Positions 1-5,365 of a stretch of 9,801 bases of DNA are shown piece by piece; the stretch's first letter is position 1, and every line of letters starts with the position of its first letter. The DNA is taken from the NCBI GenBank assembly GCA_009776995.1, contig WRMR01000153.1, positions 1 through 9,801 on the forward strand. The letters are read 5' to 3'. This stretch comes from Planctomycetaceae bacterium (GTDB lineage Bacteria > Planctomycetota > Planctomycetia > Pirellulales > Thermoguttaceae). A program made the position numbers and the translations under genes. A model generated the notes under the pieces. It saw only the letters and a program-made list of their open reading frames with translations, was not told the origin of the DNA and did no database searches.

Positions 1-14
1 TTTAATGTTTAACC

Positions 15-31
15 CCGGTTCTAAGAACCGG
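15..31. promoter_or_regulatory. 17-nt perfect palindrome (operator- or hairpin-like)
   Basis: Two perfect 8-nt arms, CCGGTTCT and AGAACCGG, are separated by one base. The dyad lies 33 nt past the stop codon of the minus-strand Rrf2 gene. As RNA it could form a 6-bp stem with a 5-nt loop, but no U-run follows on the minus strand, so a classic intrinsic terminator is not well supported. A protein-binding site for a gene left of the window is equally possible. Confidence 0.4.
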
Positions 32-64
32 ACTGGCCTGCTTCAATTCCCGCCGACAAAGATT

Positions 65-631
65 TTACGACTGATGCGTCTGGGGGGTAATCGCCATGAT
101 GGGCGACATGGCTGGCGTGACGGTCACCAGAGACGCACTGGTTTCGCCACCAGCGGCACTCAGGCCTGCGCCGGGCTGGTTGGCGTTAGGAGGGTTTTCC
201 TGGGAATTCTCCTCCTTCGTGGCGGGATAACACCTTTTCACCAAGTCCGCAAACGTGATATTGTTCAGGTAATCCTGACGTTGGTACTCCGCCACCTCCC
301 AAACGTTGTTCAAGATACGCGATGCCTCCGATTCGTTCGTCGGATCGAATGTCCGTTTCGGCAATTGCATCGGCCCGTCGATGATCCCCATGACTTGCCC
401 CAGCGTCACTTCTTCAGGACGGGGAATCAGATTATAACCGCCTGATGCGCCGCGTGTGCTGGCCACAATGCCCGCACCTTTCAGTTGCAGAAGAATCTGA
501 ACCAAAAAACGCGGCGGCACAAAATGACGCTCGGCGATATTGCGTATCCGGACCGGTTCGGGGGAACCATAATTCGCTGCCAGCTCCATCACGGCAATAC
601 AAGCATACTCGGTTTTTGCAGAAACTTTCAT
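65..631 (-). CDS. Rrf2 family transcriptional regulator
   Basis: This 188-residue protein is a DNA-binding regulator of the Rrf2/IscR/CymR superfamily. It opens with MKVSAKTEYACIAVMELA, the canonical first helix of the family. The winged helix-turn-helix follows at about 26-68, including the recognition helix VPPRFLVQILLQL and the wing ASTRGASGGYNL. The dimerisation helix is at about 100-128. IscR- and NsrR-type members ligate Fe-S with three clustered cysteines near residues 90-106. Here the only cysteines are C11 and C134, so a cluster-free, CymR-like mode is inferred. Residues about 140-188 form a Ser/Thr/Pro/Ala/Gln-rich tail beyond the usual 140-150-residue core. The frame is open upstream to 769, but the start at 631 matches family N-termini and has AGAGG at 642-646, ten bases upstream. 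The effector and regulon cannot be read from this window. Confidence 0.9.
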   Translation of the reverse strand: MKVSAKTEYACIAVMELAANYGSPEPVRIRNIAERHFVPPRFLVQILLQLKGAGIVASTRGASGGYNLIPRPEEVTLGQVMGIIDGPMQLPKRTFDPTNESEASRILNNVWEVAEYQRQDYLNNITFADLVKRCYPATKEENSQENPPNANQPGAGLSAAGGETSASLVTVTPAMSPIMAITPQTHQS

Positions 632-797
632 TGGGCGATGACCTCTGGCATCTTCTAAATGAACTACATTTGAGTCGTGTTTGAGCTGATTGTCATTAAG
701 GGAAATCCTCTTAACTACAACCATATCATGCGAATGAAATCTGTGAATTGTTCGGTCACTTGTTTTCATTCAAAAGGCCAGAATAATGGTAAAAGTA

Positions 798-815
798 ATT
801 ATCCTAGATGATAAT
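798..815. promoter_or_regulatory. Small dyad ATTATC-n6-GATAAT upstream of the Rrf2 gene
   Basis: Perfect 6-nt inverted arms with a 6-nt spacer lie about 170 bp upstream of the Rrf2 start, in AT-rich DNA. Rrf2 proteins often bind AT-rich dyads and regulate themselves, so this is a possible operator. The arms are short and AT-rich enough to arise by chance. Confidence 0.2.
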
Positions 816-893
816 GACGACTTACCTTACGCTGACACATAGAACATTAATATACGTGGAATGGGAAGTTTAGAAAAAATTGTTTTTTGCAAG

Positions 894-940
894 GATTTTT
901 CTGATAGTGTGTAAACATGGCCATGATAATCAGAAAAATC
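894..940. repeat. 12-bp inverted repeat with nested 10-bp palindrome
   Basis: The arm GATTTTTCTGAT (894-905) is perfectly complementary to ATCAGAAAAATC (929-940). The 23-nt loop contains a second perfect palindrome, CATGGCCATG (916-925). The heptamer TTCTGAT recurs shortly after the right arm, near 955. The structure sits in the divergent intergenic region, about 260 bp from the Rrf2 start. It could be an operator or a cruciform; no function can be assigned. Confidence 0.5.
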
Positions 941-1210
941 GTTTATATCGCAATGTTTCTGATGATGCTTGGGTGAAATCAGGCAAGATGTGTGGAGAAT
1001 AGTTGGATTATCCGATGTAACAATCATAAAATAGGACAACTATGATAAGGCATATATGGTCTATAATTAATAGTTAATACAAACAGCAAATTTTCGTCAT
1101 GTTCGCCAATCGAACAACGACCGCCGTGATAATGATTAATTTGTGATATTTCCTCTGTCATTCCTGTGGAAAACCATCAATACGAGTCAATTTGCACACA
1201 GGAAATTTCA

Positions 1211-1234
1211 ATATAATGAATCATATAATGAATC
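1211..1234 (+). promoter_or_regulatory. Tandem 12-bp repeat with two consensus -10 boxes
   Basis: ATATAATGAATC occurs twice in perfect tandem (1211-1222 and 1223-1234), so a consensus TATAAT occurs twice, 12 bp apart. The only -35-like sequence nearby is TTGCAC at 1192-1197, at poor spacing (14 bp to the first box). This is a candidate promoter for the genes starting at 1390, implying a leader of roughly 150 nt. Confidence 0.3.
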
Positions 1235-1389
1235 TCACTATGATGAGGGGACTCGGAATTCACGCTGTATTACTACAAATGGAACCTGCGCGACTGATGT
1301 TTTATGGAGTTTCCGTGTGGTGAAATCCCCCCGGAAATGAGTGAACGAAACACCGTGTTTTCACCAAATCATAATGAAAGAACAGTCAA

Positions 1390-1662
1390 ATGAGCGATAC
1401 AGATGTTGCGACCATTTCACCCTTGTACAAAGAACTGTTTGCTGAAGGCAAAATAGAAAATGAGGCCATTGGTTTTGAAAAAGGAATGGAAACTTTGTTA
1501 CGAATATTAGCCAAACACCTCGGCGAAGTGCCGACCGCCATTGGCGAAAAACTTCGCGCTCTCCACGACCTTGACACACTTGGCCAATTGACCGATGTTG
1601 CTTTGGATTGCCAAACGCTTGATGAGTTTGAAAAGACCTTACCGGTATTGCCTGAATCGTGA
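1390..1662 (+). CDS. Small DUF4351-like protein
   Basis: This 90-residue, acidic, soluble protein resembles DUF4351, the domain usually found at the C-terminus of Rpn/PD-(D/E)XK-type putative nuclease-transposase proteins. The match lies in GMETLLRILAKHLGEVPTAIGEKLRAL (about 32-58), followed by the closing pattern ALDCQTLDEFEKTLP (71-85). The family pattern is 'LLRLL..RFG.LP......L', then 'A.TLEEF'. Residues 11-30 (PLYKELFAEGKIENEAIGFE) recall the charged linker that precedes DUF4351 in those proteins. No nuclease domain is present upstream, so this is either a genuine stand-alone form or what remains of a longer gene. The ribosome site is weak (GAAAG). The TGA stop overlaps the GTG start of the next gene by four bases, indicating translational coupling. 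Its AT-rich codon use differs from that of the phosphorylase gene. Confidence 0.72.
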   Translation: MSDTDVATISPLYKELFAEGKIENEAIGFEKGMETLLRILAKHLGEVPTAIGEKLRALHDLDTLGQLTDVALDCQTLDEFEKTLPVLPES

Positions 1663-2666
1663 AAAATCATGCCATGCCCGATTCCAACCCCTGGCAGGTG
1701 ACATTCCTGGAGGACGAAAAGCCGGTTAACGACTTCAGCGGCTTTCGTTTCGTCCGCCGCCATAAACCGGTACCGTGCAAACTCACCGGCCTCATGATCT
1801 TTCGCGTCACCTGGCACACATTTCGCGGCAAATTTTGGCAGTTTCTCGGGCTTGGCCTGTTGCAATTTGTGATGCTGTTATTATCAATCCTGGCGGCTTA
1901 TCTTTGTGCATTGCCATTGGCATACTTTGTGCATCACGTATCAAGTGACCCTGTCAACCCTCCTCTCGCAATTGTCTTTGGTATTCCGTTCCTGTTCTTT
2001 GCGGTATCTCTGTTTTTCGAGTTTCTCGGTTATGCAATCGTCGCAAGTGGAACAATGCATTTATTGCGGGGCGAAAAAATATTCCGCAACCAGACGCCGC
2101 GAGTGATCGTCCGGTTGCTCACCGTTTGGTGGAATTGCTTTTGCTACGGGTTGATCTGCCTGCTGATGCTCCTGCCGGTTTGGGTTTTGCTGATCACAAG
2201 TTTGGTCGGGCTGGATCGAACCGGCGATCTGTTCGCGTCAAATATTTGGCTCGCGATTTTTTGCGCGGGGCTGATACTTTTCGCTCTGTTGGGCATGTAC
2301 GTATTCGGGCGTTACGCGATCGGACTGCACTTCATCATCGACCGCAACATCGGTTGCCTGACCGCCCTGCGGCGCGCCGCCGACTTCACACGCGGCAACG
2401 GTTTTACGATTGCAGTATCGTTTCTTCTTCATTGCGTCATTCTGGTCATCATTGCATTCGCGTCGGTTCCATTCGGTGCGATGGTTATTGACAATACCGG
2501 ATTCTTTTGGGGGTCGATCATCATGGTATTGGGGTTCATTGTGATGATCATGAGCTTAACCTTGGCAACCGTTTTCGCCTTCCTGCATTGTTGGCTGACG
2601 GTGACTTATCACCTGGCAACAGGCCAGTACGATCAGCCCGCCGCGCCGGAAATGCATGAATGGTGA
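1659..2666 (+). CDS. Six-TM integral membrane protein, function unknown
   Basis: This protein of up to 335 residues begins with a polar cytoplasmic stretch (1-55). Six strongly hydrophobic segments follow at about 62-90, 102-130, 152-182, 196-226, 248-272 and 283-318. The segment after TM4, IIDRNIGCLTALRRAADFTRGN (226-247), recalls the conserved 'D....AL..S...TRGN' cytoplasmic motif of DUF975/DUF4013/GPDPase-membrane-domain-like proteins. That link is from memory and is tentative. No catalytic residues or transport signature are evident. GTG at 1659 overlaps the previous stop as GTGA, which favours coupled translation; ATG at 1674 (residue 6) is the alternative, and neither has a clear Shine-Dalgarno. 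It is probably co-transcribed with the DUF4351-like gene, and the transcript probably ends at the hairpin repeat near 2716-2782. Confidence 0.8.
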   Translation: MKNHAMPDSNPWQVTFLEDEKPVNDFSGFRFVRRHKPVPCKLTGLMIFRVTWHTFRGKFWQFLGLGLLQFVMLLLSILAAYLCALPLAYFVHHVSSDPVNPPLAIVFGIPFLFFAVSLFFEFLGYAIVASGTMHLLRGEKIFRNQTPRVIVRLLTVWWNCFCYGLICLLMLLPVWVLLITSLVGLDRTGDLFASNIWLAIFCAGLILFALLGMYVFGRYAIGLHFIIDRNIGCLTALRRAADFTRGNGFTIAVSFLLHCVILVIIAFASVPFGAMVIDNTGFFWGSIIMVLGFIVMIMSLTLATVFAFLHCWLTVTYHLATGQYDQPAAPEMHEW

Positions 2667-2715
2667 AACAGGATTGTCACTCTGTGGTCGCGCAATCAGA
2701 GAACAAGAGCAGAAG

Positions 2716-2782
2716 CCGGGAACGTAAGTGATCGGTTTCTCAGAAACGTCTCGGTTGATTAACCCGTTGCTTACGCTCCGGG
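2716..2782. repeat. Palindromic intergenic repeat, likely bidirectional terminator
   Basis: The arms CCGGGAACGTAAGTGATCGG (2716-2735) and CCCGTTGCTTACGCTCCGGG (2763-2782) are inverted copies matching at 14 of 20 positions. The loop starts with a tight perfect dyad, GTTTCT-C-AGAAAC (2735-2747). From memory, inverted pairs of the type CCGGGAGCGTAAGCGA are dispersed between genes in planctomycete genomes; this would be a diverged copy. It lies between convergent genes ending at 2666 and 2885, a position suited to terminating both transcripts, although no clear U-tract is present. Confidence 0.5.
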
Positions 2783-2807
2783 TTGCTGTTGCGTTGGAAA
2801 TCCATGG

Positions 2808-2832
2808 CCATGCCCGATTCAAAACCCTGACA
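2808..2832 (+). repeat. Near-copy of the start of the membrane-protein gene
   Basis: These 25 bases match 1672-1696, the region around the internal ATG of the membrane-protein gene, at 22 positions, and weaker similarity continues upstream. Read from its ATG (2810), the copy gives MPDSKP and then TGA, where the gene has MPDSNPW with a TGG codon. It may be the remnant of a duplicated gene start. The match is short, so chance is not excluded. Confidence 0.35.
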
Positions 2833-2884
2833 AATCATCAACATGCTATTGCCGTTACTGAACATGGCACCGTTTTCCATCGTA

Positions 2885-3307
2885 TCATTTCAAACTTTTC
2901 TTGTACCGGGCAATTTCAAGTATGTCCCGGATTTGCTTTTTCTTTGTGACGCGGACAGGCAGGGGAAGCAGCTTGCCCGAAGGTTTGCTTTGCAGAAATT
3001 CCGACTTGAGAGCCTCGTTGATGGCAAGTTCCGCAACGCCGTTGCGATGTTTTTCCATGAAGTAAAATCCGACTTGGAAAAACTTGTCCCGTACCGAAAG
3101 CCAGAAGATTGTTTTCTTTTTGTTGCAAACCTTGCACAGCCACGCCTTGCCGTCGTGGTAGTAACGCCATTCCGCCGTCAATCCGGGTTCCGGTGCGGCA
3201 ATCTGAGCCATCAGCTCTTGAAAAGCGGCGTAACGTCTCCCCAAGGCACCTCGCAACACCTCGTCCGTTGGAAAAATGTCCCGGTCTGTTAATAGCTTCG
3301 TTTCCAT
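2885..3307 (-). CDS. DUF3788 family protein
   Basis: This 140-residue soluble protein matches the DUF3788 pattern along its length. Landmarks are LTDRDIFPTDEVL near the N-terminus (6-18), AEWRYYHDGKAWLCKV (45-60), the very basic KKKTIFWLSVRDKFFQVGFYF (63-83) and a C-terminal KKKQIRDILEIARYKK helix (122-137). Family members are typically about 140 residues and of unknown biochemical function, often annotated only as domain-of-unknown-function proteins. The start at 3307 gives METKLLTD, as in homologues. An in-frame ATG at 3349 would add 14 residues and has a better ribosome site (AGGG about eight bases upstream), so the longer form cannot be excluded. No signal peptide or membrane segment is visible. 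It is the last of three minus-strand genes but is separated by 141 nt from the previous stop, so it may have its own promoter. Confidence 0.85.
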   Translation of the reverse strand: METKLLTDRDIFPTDEVLRGALGRRYAAFQELMAQIAAPEPGLTAEWRYYHDGKAWLCKVCNKKKTIFWLSVRDKFFQVGFYFMEKHRNGVAELAINEALKSEFLQSKPSGKLLPLPVRVTKKKQIRDILEIARYKKSLK

Positions 3308-3389
3308 CGTCTTTGTCTCGCAGTTGTGTCGATACTGTCCCATGTTCAAGCCCTATTCGCGTCACAGGGTGATGCGGGCCACGTGATTC

Positions 3390-3441
3390 GACCGCTCCAT
3401 GAGTGTTGTGGCTCTGATGGATCGAACAACGGATTTTTGTG
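3390..3441. repeat. Post-stop repeat element, copy A
   Basis: This 52-nt element lies 7 nt beyond the stop codon of the minus-strand cyclotransferase gene. It matches the element at 4440-4507 at about 40 of 52 positions once a 16-nt insertion in the other copy is set aside. Best-conserved blocks on the plus strand are GACCGCTCC, GGCTCTG, ATCGAACAA and ATTTTT. No strong hairpin is present. It is probably a dispersed intergenic repeat or a shared 3' processing or termination signal. Confidence 0.55.
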
Positions 3442-3448
3442 TGCGTCC

Positions 3449-4354
3449 TTACTCATTCAACTGCAACTCGTAGAGTACGGGCCAGTGTTTGCCGGTGATG
3501 TAAACCCGGTTGGTTTCAGCGTCAAAGGCGATGCCGTTGAGGACGTTTTCGGGGTCGTTCGGTGAGATTTCCTTAGGGACGAAATTCGTGCAGTTAATCC
3601 AGCCGATGACGCGGCCGTCAGCGGGGTTGATTCGCACAATGTACTTTGAGCCGAGCATATTGGCCCAGATTTCCCCGTGAATGTACTCCAGTTCGTTGAT
3701 CTGCGTGACACGCTTGTTCCCATCGCGAACATCAATCACACGCACCGGTTGAAATGTGTCAGGATTCAGAAACCGGATGCGGGGCGAACCGTCGCTCATC
3801 ATCAGGTGGGTGCCGTCGTTGGTCAATCCCCAGCCTTCGCCGGGGTAAGTGAACGTTTTTTCCTGCCGGAAGGTTTCGCGATCATACACGAAACAGGTTT
3901 TTTCCTGCCAGGTCAACTGGTAAATTTTGTCGCCGAAGAGCGTGATGCCTTCGCCGAAATACTGCCGCGCAAGAGAGTGTTGTTGCAACACTTTGCCGGT
4001 TGCGATTTCGACCAGCCGCAGTGTCGAGCGGCTGTAATGTCCGGTGCTTTCGTACAGTTTGCCTTTGTAAAATTCAAGCCCCTGCGTAAACGCCTGCGCG
4101 TCGTGGGGATGGACGGCCACAAGCGACAGTTTCAACTGCACCGGCAATTCAATGACGGGGGAATCGTCCGGTTTGGTCGGCGGTGTCGTATCGCTGTTGC
4201 CCGTGTCAGGCTGCGTAACGTTAGCGTTCGTGTCAGGCAAGGTCTCCTTTTTGGCACCAAAGCAACCCGAACTCAAAATACTGTAGCCCGCCATGCAAGT
4301 CAAACAGCAAGCAAGGCAAAACAACAACAAAGGGGGATAAATGGAATGTTTCAT
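3449..4354 (-). CDS. Glutaminyl-peptide cyclotransferase, exported lipoprotein
   Basis: This 301-residue protein belongs to the plant/bacterial-type glutamine cyclotransferases (PF05096), five-bladed beta-propellers that convert N-terminal Gln to pyroglutamate with release of ammonia. Family blocks appear in order: HDAQAFTQGLEF (84-95), YESTGHYSRSTLRLVE (101-116), YFGEGITLFGDKIYQLTW (132-149), GWGLTNDGTHLMMSDGS (174-190), INELEYIHGEIWAN (219-232) and NVLNGIAFDAETNRVYITGKHWP (from about 270). The last block holds the conserved LTGK.WP-like end. The N-terminus has a hydrophobic stretch (8-28) ending in LSSGC, so C31 is a plausible lipidated cysteine. A Thr/Pro/Asp-rich linker (about 35-65) follows. 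The frame is open to 4495, but that extension is largely repeat DNA; ATG 4354 precedes the signal sequence directly. AGAGGG abuts the ATG with no spacer, an unusual arrangement. Cell-envelope location is inferred. Confidence 0.9.
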   Translation of the reverse strand: MKHSIYPPLLLFCLACCLTCMAGYSILSSGCFGAKKETLPDTNANVTQPDTGNSDTTPPTKPDDSPVIELPVQLKLSLVAVHPHDAQAFTQGLEFYKGKLYESTGHYSRSTLRLVEIATGKVLQQHSLARQYFGEGITLFGDKIYQLTWQEKTCFVYDRETFRQEKTFTYPGEGWGLTNDGTHLMMSDGSPRIRFLNPDTFQPVRVIDVRDGNKRVTQINELEYIHGEIWANMLGSKYIVRINPADGRVIGWINCTNFVPKEISPNDPENVLNGIAFDAETNRVYITGKHWPVLYELQLNE

Positions 4355-4439
4355 CCCTCTATTGTCGGTCAGAAATCCTGGCAATGCAAGACAGGGAAAG
4401 AAAATTTTCCGTTGCAACGCCGCAATCATTAGGCGGAAT

Positions 4440-4507
4440 GACCGCTCCGTGACCGTCGCGGCTCTGGTTTCGTGCGGCTCTGAATGATCGAACAATTTAT
4501 TTTTACG
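4440..4507. repeat. Post-stop repeat element, copy B
   Basis: This 68-nt element begins, in minus-strand terms, 6 nt past the TAG of the 142-residue gene, almost the same distance as copy A lies from its gene. It carries an internal duplication: GCGGCTCTG at 4458-4466 recurs at 4474-4482, accounting for 16 extra bases relative to copy A. Copies A and B flank the cyclotransferase gene as direct repeats. It overlaps the in-frame extension upstream of that gene, which argues that the extension is not coding. Confidence 0.55.
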
Positions 4508-4513
4508 TAAGCC

Positions 4514-4942
4514 CTATTCGGCGTAAATTTTGAGAGCCGGGACGGTCGTAGCCAAACAATAAGAGTTTTCTTCATCCGGGGCATCTGCGGCATCCGGGGA
4601 AAAGATTCGGAGCCATGAACCGGAATCGCTACAAGCGGGAATTCGATTTTTAAGCGATAAAGTGCCGTAACCGTTATGGAAACGGCCGGCATTGTTACTC
4701 CGCTCCGCAAAGGGAATAATCACAGGAGTTTCCGCGTTGCCGTACTCGTCGTCGTGGTCGGAAAAGATCGTGAGGTTGACCCGACTGTCATTGGAATCGT
4801 TGGGGGGGGTGAACAGGGAACGCAGTGATTGCACCGTGGCGGCATCCAATGACTTTCCCGCCGCAACAAGGGCAAGTATGGCAAGTGCTGTATGCGAAAT
4901 TTCCTCAGAACGATGAGTTGACCTGTTCATTGGCTTTTCCAT
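4514..4942 (-). CDS. Hypothetical protein, 142 residues
   Basis: I do not recognise this protein. The N-terminus is polar (MEKPMNRSTHRSEE) and is followed by a moderately hydrophobic helix HTALAILALVAAG (17-29) that is too short and weak for a clear signal peptide. An acidic, Asn/Asp/Ser-rich middle follows (46-73, with SDHDDEYGNAE), then a segment with GRFHNGYGTLSLKN (86-99). Two cysteines (104, 129) lie in the C-terminal part. A run of eight G on the plus strand (4802-4809) encodes the FTPP region near residues 44-47. ATG 4942 has AGGG directly adjacent; ATG 4930 (residue 5) has GGA about 8-10 bases upstream and may be the true start. Support for coding comes from the open frame, the upstream promoter-like sequence and the tight fit of the post-stop repeat. 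It could be lineage-specific. Confidence 0.55.
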   Translation of the reverse strand: MEKPMNRSTHRSEEISHTALAILALVAAGKSLDAATVQSLRSLFTPPNDSNDSRVNLTIFSDHDDEYGNAETPVIIPFAERSNNAGRFHNGYGTLSLKNRIPACSDSGSWLRIFSPDAADAPDEENSYCLATTVPALKIYAE

Positions 4943-4952
4943 CCCTGAATTG

Positions 4953-4979
4953 ACGCAATCGGTATCGAATGGATTGCGT
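4953..4979 (-). promoter_or_regulatory. Leader hairpin ACGCAATC / GATTGCGT
   Basis: Perfect 8-nt arms (4953-4960 and 4972-4979) flank an 11-nt loop, ending only 10 bases before the ATG at 4942 on the minus strand. In the mRNA this would form an 8-bp stem next to or over the ribosome entry region, so it could affect translation. As DNA it could be an operator. Together with the palindrome at 5015-5040 it gives this small gene an unusually structured leader. Confidence 0.4.
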
Positions 4980-5014
4980 TACATAAAAACGATACGATCA
5001 TCCCTGAACATATC

Positions 5015-5040
5015 GACTTGTTTTTGATCAAAATCAAGTC
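5015..5040. promoter_or_regulatory. 26-bp near-perfect palindrome centred on TGATCA
   Basis: The sequence reads GACTTG, T, then the perfect core TTTTGATCAAAA, T, then CAAGTC; only the 5021/5034 pair breaks symmetry. It lies just downstream of a minus-strand TATAAT (5052-5057), covering about +5 to +30 of a transcript starting near 5045. This is a typical place for a repressor operator. It could also form a stable hairpin at the 5' end of the mRNA. Confidence 0.6.
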
Positions 5041-5051
5041 AAACCACAACG

Positions 5052-5080
5052 ATTATAGCAAATATTCGAAATCAAGGCAA
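5052..5080 (-). promoter_or_regulatory. Sigma-70-like promoter for the 142-residue gene
   Basis: On the minus strand, TTGCCT (5080-5075) is separated by 17 bp from a consensus TATAAT (5057-5052). Transcription would begin near 5045, giving a leader of about 100 nt before the ATG at 4942. The leader includes the two dyads at 5015-5040 and 4953-4979. Confidence 0.45.
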
Positions 5081-5138
5081 GATGAGTTTTTTACTAAAAA
5101 TGAGGTGACATCGCACGGTTGCCCCACCAAGCCCCAAT

Positions 5139-5189
5139 ATTGCAGTTCTATCTGGTCATTTCGCAATTACGTTATTTCCCAACTGCAAT
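5139..5189. repeat. 9-bp inverted repeat ATTGCAGTT / AACTGCAAT
   Basis: Perfect arms at 5139-5147 and 5181-5189 are separated by 33 nt. The pair borders the left side of the hairpin cluster that follows and may mark its edge, or it may simply be another hairpin of the same structured region. Confidence 0.4.
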
Positions 5190-5200
5190 TCATTGACGAC

Positions 5201-5350
5201 CTCCCCAAGGGGGCAAAACAACCAGCAATGGGTACTCCCATATTTGTTCGACCCTTACAGGGTCGCATTAAACCAATGTTGGACCCCGTTCCCCAGGGCG
5301 GCGGCGAGTACGCCTTGCCCTAGGCTATGATGTTTTGCCCTTTCAGGGCA
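5201..5350. repeat. Cluster of strong short hairpins (REP-like intergenic element)
   Basis: Four compact hairpins follow one another. ATGGG-TACT-CCCAT is at 5228-5241. CGACCCT-TAC-AGGGTCG is at 5249-5265. A longer stem at 5295-5321 pairs AGGGC with GCCCT and GGCG with CGCC around the loop GCGAGTA, with a TT bulge; it extends by two more pairs past a bulged A. TGCCCT-TTC-AGGGCA is at 5336-5350. The second and fourth share the core CCCT-TNC-AGGG. From memory, hairpin strings of this style occur as dispersed intergenic repeats in planctomycetes and related phyla. No transposase or RAYT gene is nearby. A structured RNA cannot be excluded. Confidence 0.6.
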
Positions 5351-5365
5351 TTTTCAAGAACACCA

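Larger units (their letters stand above)
632..1389. other. AT-rich divergent intergenic region, no convincing gene
   Basis: These 758 bases separate the minus-strand regulator from the plus-strand DUF4351-like gene. Short open frames exist at 827-1039 (minus) and 1143-1340 (plus), but they have no recognisable motif, ribosome site or coding-like composition. The region holds two dyads (798-815 and 894-940) and a tandem repeat carrying TATAAT boxes (1211-1234), listed separately. It presumably contains the promoters of both flanking genes. Confidence 0.6.

Noticed and set aside
632..769. 46-residue N-terminal extension of the Rrf2 gene to ATG 769
   Set aside because: Rrf2 proteins begin with the helix starting at MKVSAK, and that ATG has its own AGAGG ribosome site.
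827..1039. 70-codon minus-strand open frame in the divergent intergenic region
   Set aside because: No ribosome site, low-complexity AT-driven composition, and it spans the nested palindromes at 894-940.
1143..1340. 65-codon plus-strand open frame upstream of the DUF4351-like gene
   Set aside because: It runs through the tandem TATAAT repeat, has no motif and no plausible ribosome site.
3677..4432. 251-codon plus-strand open frame opposite the cyclotransferase gene
   Set aside because: The minus strand carries all conserved cyclotransferase blocks; this frame is its mirror.
3348..4520. 12-nt exact match AAGCCCTATTCG at 3348-3359 and 4509-4520
   Set aside because: The order relative to repeat copies A and B differs, and a match of this length is expected by chance in a window of this size.
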